Positions 31,269-35,168 of a DNA stretch of 35,168 nucleotides are shown one piece after another. Below the pieces are notes generated by a model that saw only the letters and a list, made by a program, of their open reading frames with translations, was not told where the DNA came from and did no database searches. Origin of the DNA: an uncultured Clostridia bacterium (GTDB lineage: Bacteria > Bacillota > Clostridia > Oscillospirales > Acutalibacteraceae); the NCBI GenBank assembly GCA_947176035.1, contig CAMWPJ010000007.1, forward strand, positions 1 through 35,168, read 5' to 3'. Numbering within the stretch: the stretch's first letter is position 1; each line of letters opens with the position of its first letter. The position numbers and the translations under genes are program-made.

Positions 31269-33394
31269 ATAAAGAGGATTACATAAAAGGTGCCACATCA
31301 AAAATTTTTAATCACAGCCACAAAAAAGCCGTGCAGACAGAACTGGCTGACCATATTCTCAATGCACAGGGATTTAATGAAGAAATCGGATATGAAGCTG
31401 AGGCTGCTGAGAATTTAGCAGTTGAAAGAATGGGTGACTATGAAGAAATTGCAGAAAACCTCGGTACACTTCATAATGATTTCTACACTCCGATTGGTGA
31501 CATAATCGCTTTTATCATATGGCTTGCAGGGCTCATCGGAACATATTACCTGCTGAATAAATACATATTCGGCGACTTTTGTGCAATGCCGATTACACTT
31601 GCGGCAATATGCCTGAGCTGTGTCGTATTTTTTATCAGTGCAGGTTTTATGCTCAAGCGCAACAGACTGCCTGTGATCATCGGTAACTTCCTTTGCGGCG
31701 GTGCAACATCGGTATTTATATATTTTTTACTTAAAAATATAATTGCTCAAGTGTATAACAATATCCATAATCTTTATGAATTGATAGTCAACTCAAATAT
31801 TGCAACAGTAACTGCTCTTCCAAACAAAAAAGCTGCTATTGCATTAATCGTATTAAGCCTATTCATACTGCTGCCGATATCTGTTTCACTGATTTATTAT
31901 GTAAAATATCATACAAATAACAATACACTATTCGATAACCATATTAAAAGGTTTTTCAAAAATCTTTCATTTGTAGTATCCATTGCTTTTATCGTTTGCA
32001 CAGTATTTTTCGGATATAAATTTTTCACGATTCAAAATGATTTATATAATGAATACAAAAATGCTTATCAGGATACGCTGAATATGTGTAGGGAATGCAA
32101 AACCTTTGATGAATTGAGTGACTATATTTCATCAGGCAAAGCAGGCTTTATTGATGAAGACAAACTTTTTGTATCAAAAAAAAATAATGAAACTATAAAT
32201 GGTTACAGGTACAAAAATAATCTTATTGAAATAAATATTGAACGAAAATTTGAATCATCAGAAGACTATGACTATCAATTTTTATATGGCAGTATGGTGC
32301 CCTCAAATATGCCAAACGAGTATGAATATCAGTTTATTTTTTCGCTGGCAAATCAAGAACTGTTCAATGGGAGTCTGGATTCATTATCGTTGAGAAAGTA
32401 TAAAGTAAATGATAATGAACTTGATGAAATCGCATTATTTGATATGAAAGAGCATTCGCTTGACGATAACATAGAATTTTACTCAGCTCATATACCTACC
32501 ATATTAGCGGCCTTTCCGGCTAAAAGCAGTAATAATTATGATACTTATCAATTCACATATATATCAGGCAAAGGCAAATATAAATATACTGATGTAATTA
32601 AAATAATAAATTATCCCGAATACTTTAAAGAAATAAAAAAACGTCAATTAGAAATCAGCGAAATCATTAAGAACAACCCCAATAGTTCTTTTGAAGAAAT
32701 TGCAAAGCTCACAAACACAACCCTAGTTAAACCGGATGTTTCATTTGAGGATTATTCAATGGCAGTCGGTGTATTGGGCTCATTCTTTGATGATTATAAA
32801 CAGGAGATATTGGATGAATATTATTCTCTGTATGAATTCAGGGTTACAGATGATTTATATTTTACATTGACGTCTAAACCATATGAATATGTAAACTTTG
32901 TTTCCCCTGATGTTACTTTTTCACTTTCAGAACTGAAGATTACTTCTATTGATAAACTGAAATATTTTTCTATTATTCCTTTGACAGAAAATGCAAAATA
33001 TATTTCATTTGATTCAGAGCCTTTCAAAAAAGTAGGCCTTTATGGTAAAGGCTATTATGCAAAGAATGGTTTGGTTTATGATTATACAAGAATCCCCTAT
33101 TTTGAAGAAAACGGAACAAGATATAAATTGTATATGATTGATGTTGACCCGGGTGATATGAGCGGATATATCAAAACATATTACCTTGTAAATGAAAAGA
33201 GCGAATTATACAAGGCTGATGATTGCTTTATTGATTCCAACGGATATTTGTTTATTGATACATATCATCGTCTGAAAGTACAGGATGACGGCTTGATATA
33301 TAGTGATTCAAACGGCAATACCTACACGAAAGCGCTTGAGACAAGCTGGGATGAAAATGGTAATATTCTACCCTTTGATGAATATTTGGATTAA
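31265..33394 (+). CDS. HAAS/DUF1700-type membrane protein with large ectodomain
   Basis: 709 aa. The N-terminal 70 residues form the helical HAAS (DUF1700-like) domain usually encoded next to PadR (KGATSKIFNHSHKKAVQTEL..., ENLAVERMGDYEEIAENLG). Five membrane helices follow (about 77-99, 106-128, 133-158, 188-212 and 232-254). About 450 residues then face outward: a Tyr/Asp/Glu-rich beta-sheet region with no recognisable enzyme motif. Typical partners of PadR are only 200-300 aa, so this extension is unusual. Base composition stays like its neighbours. Function is unknown; a sensor or permeability protein is a guess. Confidence 0.8.
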   Translation: MNKEDYIKGATSKIFNHSHKKAVQTELADHILNAQGFNEEIGYEAEAAENLAVERMGDYEEIAENLGTLHNDFYTPIGDIIAFIIWLAGLIGTYYLLNKYIFGDFCAMPITLAAICLSCVVFFISAGFMLKRNRLPVIIGNFLCGGATSVFIYFLLKNIIAQVYNNIHNLYELIVNSNIATVTALPNKKAAIALIVLSLFILLPISVSLIYYVKYHTNNNTLFDNHIKRFFKNLSFVVSIAFIVCTVFFGYKFFTIQNDLYNEYKNAYQDTLNMCRECKTFDELSDYISSGKAGFIDEDKLFVSKKNNETINGYRYKNNLIEINIERKFESSEDYDYQFLYGSMVPSNMPNEYEYQFIFSLANQELFNGSLDSLSLRKYKVNDNELDEIALFDMKEHSLDDNIEFYSAHIPTILAAFPAKSSNNYDTYQFTYISGKGKYKYTDVIKIINYPEYFKEIKKRQLEISEIIKNNPNSSFEEIAKLTNTTLVKPDVSFEDYSMAVGVLGSFFDDYKQEILDEYYSLYEFRVTDDLYFTLTSKPYEYVNFVSPDVTFSLSELKITSIDKLKYFSIIPLTENAKYISFDSEPFKKVGLYGKGYYAKNGLVYDYTRIPYFEENGTRYKLYMIDVDPGDMSGYIKTYYLVNEKSELYKADDCFIDSNGYLFIDTYHRLKVQDDGLIYSDSNGNTYTKALETSWDENGNILPFDEYLD

Positions 33395-33420
33395 CTGAAA
33401 AATTAATAAATAAGAAAAAC

Positions 33421-33450
33421 GAATGGGGGGTCTTATAAGACCTCCCATTC
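33421..33450. terminator. Shared terminator between convergent operons
   Basis: A 30-bp near-palindrome (GAATGGG...CCCATTC, one mismatched pair) lies between the HAAS gene (plus) and the SufB-like gene (minus). The minus-strand tail, GTTTTTCTTATTT, is strong; the plus tail is weaker. It serves mainly the sufC-sufB transcript. Confidence 0.8.
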
Positions 33451-33465
33451 ACCATACATTATACT

Positions 33466-34383
33466 TTATTTCAAAAATCCGTTTACAATCTGCTCTTCTG
33501 CTTCCTCTGCTGTCAGTCCGAGGGTCATAAGCTTGATGATCTGCTCACCTGCAATTTTGCCGATTGCCGCCTCGTGGATAAGCGCTGCATCAAGATCATT
33601 TGCTGTAATTTCGGGAATTGCACTGATAACAGCTTCACCCATTATGATTGCATCACATTCCGAATGACCTGAGCACTTATTATTGCCATTGATTTTTGAC
33701 AAAAACACCTGCTTTGATTTGTCCTTGGCAACCGAACGGGAAATTACATTTGCACTTGAGTTCTCACCGTCCATATCCACTTCAAAGGTGGTTTCGGCAA
33801 ACTGACTGCCGTGGGTCATCAGCTTTTCTGTAATAATAATTTTTGCATCGTCAGCAAGCCTTGCTTTGGTAAAACGCTTTGTAGAATCAATGCCTTTAAT
33901 CTGCACAGTTTCCATTTCAAGGCTACCGCCCTCATCAATCTCAACAATGGTCTGCGGGTTCATAATTCTTTCGCCATTGCCGTCACCACTGCCGTAATGC
34001 TTTTCGACATACTTTACCTTGGCATTTTTGCCGATATGGAAGGTGTGAATACCATTATGCTTTGAAAGCTTGTCGCCTGCATTGTGAATACCACAGCCTG
34101 CAACGATAACAACATCGGCATTTTCGCCTACATAAAAATCGTTATAAACACATTCCTCAAGTCCGCTTTCACTTATGATTACAGGAATATGCACACTCTC
34201 TTTTTTCGTATCAGGCTTAATAATAATATCAATACCCTGCTTGTCCGTCTTTGTAACAATATCAATATTCGCAGTTGTATTTCTGCCTGCACTTGTACCG
34301 TTTGAGCGGATATTATATGCACCGCTCGGCACCTCGTGCAGGTCAGCAACCTGCTCTAACAGTGTTTTCTGAATCTCATCCAT
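33466..34383 (-). CDS. sufB: SufB/SufD-like Fe-S scaffold of a minimal SUF (SMS-type) system
   Basis: 305 aa, much shorter than E. coli SufB (about 495) or SufD (about 420): the beta-helix core and C-terminal helices without the long N-terminal part. The C-terminal region HSECDAIIMGEAV... then IHEAAIGKIAGEQ and IVNGFLK aligns with SufB. Cys243 matches the essential cluster-assembly cysteine of SufB, and His270 matches the conserved His-Glu site. It starts 10 bp after sufC. With no second scaffold, SufS or SufU beside it, it fits the two-gene SUF-like minimal system (SmsCB) described in archaea and anaerobic bacteria. Confidence 0.85.
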   Translation of the reverse strand: MDEIQKTLLEQVADLHEVPSGAYNIRSNGTSAGRNTTANIDIVTKTDKQGIDIIIKPDTKKESVHIPVIISESGLEECVYNDFYVGENADVVIVAGCGIHNAGDKLSKHNGIHTFHIGKNAKVKYVEKHYGSGDGNGERIMNPQTIVEIDEGGSLEMETVQIKGIDSTKRFTKARLADDAKIIITEKLMTHGSQFAETTFEVDMDGENSSANVISRSVAKDKSKQVFLSKINGNNKCSGHSECDAIIMGEAVISAIPEITANDLDAALIHEAAIGKIAGEQIIKLMTLGLTAEEAEEQIVNGFLK

Positions 34384-34393
34384 ATGTTATCCC

Positions 34394-35119
34394 TCACTTT
34401 TCCTCTGAATAAAACCGGCAGCCGTCAGCATTACCAAGCACCTGACAAAGCATATTATCCCTTGTACCGCTTGACTGCAGTTTACCATTTGCAAGCACAA
34501 CAATTTCATCGGCAATTTTTAAAATACGTTCCTGATGAGAAATAATGATAATTGTATTTTCCTTTTTGGACTGCAACTTTTCAAATACCTTAATCAGATT
34601 ATGGAAGCTCCACAAATCAATACCTGCCTCAGGCTCGTCAAAAACAGAAAGCGGTGTTTTTCTTGCAATGACACCTGCAATCTCGATTCTCTTAAGCTCA
34701 CCGCCGGAGAGACTGCCGTCAACATCACGATTGATGTAATCCCTCGCACACAATCCAACCTCTGAAAGGAATTCACACGCACCTGCTGCTGAGAGTCTTT
34801 CACCTGCTGCAAGACGAATCAAATCAATAACCTTAATGCCTTTGAATCTTACAGGCTGCTGAAAGGCATAGCTTATACCAAGATTTGCACGCTCTGTTAT
34901 GCTAAACTCAGTTATATCCTGACCGTTATATAAAATTTTGCCTGCTGTCGGTTTTTCAATACCTGCAATCAGCTTTGCAAGGGTTGACTTGCCACCGCCG
35001 TTAGGACCGGTAATGACAGTCAGCTTATTATCCTCGATAGTATAATTAAGATTATCTATAATGACCTTTTCTCTGCCGTTTTCCTCAACGCTGAAGGTAA
35101 GGTCCTTAAATTCAAGCAT
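34394..35119 (-). CDS. sufC: SufC-type ATPase of Fe-S cluster assembly
   Basis: 241 aa, soluble ABC ATPase that drives conformational change in the SufB/D scaffold. Walker A GPNGGGKST, signature LSGGELKR, Walker B LSVFDEPEAGIDLW and switch IISHQ are present. The EAGID form after Walker B is typical of SufC (family form ExxSGLD/AGID). AGGAG lies 8 nt before the ATG. It heads a two-gene unit ending at the hairpin at 33421. The promoter is probably in the last 50 bp of the window, which are AT-rich, but no convincing -35 is complete here. Confidence 0.93.
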   Translation of the reverse strand: MLEFKDLTFSVEENGREKVIIDNLNYTIEDNKLTVITGPNGGGKSTLAKLIAGIEKPTAGKILYNGQDITEFSITERANLGISYAFQQPVRFKGIKVIDLIRLAAGERLSAAGACEFLSEVGLCARDYINRDVDGSLSGGELKRIEIAGVIARKTPLSVFDEPEAGIDLWSFHNLIKVFEKLQSKKENTIIIISHQERILKIADEIVVLANGKLQSSGTRDNMLCQVLGNADGCRFYSEEK

Positions 35120-35168
35120 TTATATCGCTCCTTTTATAATATATAAATATTATTACATTCTTTTAGCA

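Noticed and set aside
1-35168. CRISPR arrays, insertion sequences, prophage or toxin-antitoxin modules
   Set aside because: No regularly spaced repeats, transposase motifs, integrase, attachment repeats or toxin-antitoxin pairs were found on either strand.

Overview
The window looks like chromosomal DNA of a low-GC, strictly anaerobic Gram-positive bacterium of the class Clostridia, most likely a gut Ruminococcaceae/Oscillospiraceae-type species. The evidence is AT-rich intergenic DNA, strong GGAGG ribosome sites with many TTG starts, an A-type flavodiiron protein, a reverse rubrerythrin, a DUF4250 protein, a DUF3793 protein, a two-gene SUF-like minimal Fe-S system, and a sortase-type surface protein. 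I see no rRNA, tRNA, CRISPR array, transposase or phage gene.

Layout. 1-4513, all minus strand: the start of a secreted protein cut by the window edge, a miniature amidohydrolase-like protein without its barrel, the flavodiiron protein FprA, a small membrane protein and a DUF4091 glycosidase-like protein. 4707-8491, plus strand: typA, hemW, a GNAT acetyltransferase, and two small genes (52 and 85 aa) whose ribosome site lies inside a terminator-like hairpin. 8689-19823, minus strand: a nine-gene heme acquisition locus, in transcription order a DtxR-like regulator, Shp-like heme protein, HtsA/IsdE-like heme lipoprotein, a wall-anchored protein with two NEAT-like domains, FecCD-type permease, its ATPase, a CydDC-like heterodimeric ABC pair and a YbaN/DUF454 membrane protein. 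20075-25705, minus strand: flavodoxin, DUF3793 protein, an IrtAB/YbtPQ-like ABC pair and a TetR regulator. 26026-26996, minus strand: reverse rubrerythrin and a PerR-like repressor with a perfect Per box on a near-consensus promoter. 27076-30761: a DUF4250 gene, then gltX and glnS overlapping by 4 bp. 30939-33394, plus strand: a PadR regulator and a HAAS-type membrane protein with a large ectodomain. 33466-35119, minus strand: sufC and one SufB/D-like scaffold gene.

How the genes may work together. Heme would pass from the NEAT protein and Shp to HtsA and then through the permease/ATPase. Conserved axial-ligand positions (Met65/Met150 in Shp, Met81 or Met83 with His234 in HtsA) support this. 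The most interesting signal is a shared palindrome, GTTAG-N6-CTAAC. It occurs once upstream of the DtxR-like regulator and heme operon, twice upstream of DUF3793-flavodoxin, and once upstream of the IrtAB-like pair. In three of the four copies it starts exactly 5 nt after a TTGACA or TTGAAT -35 box. TTAG-N6-CTAA is also the spacing between the outer and inner half-sites of the classical DtxR box. I infer one iron/heme regulon of three operons, controlled by a DtxR-like protein whose C-terminal half I cannot assign.
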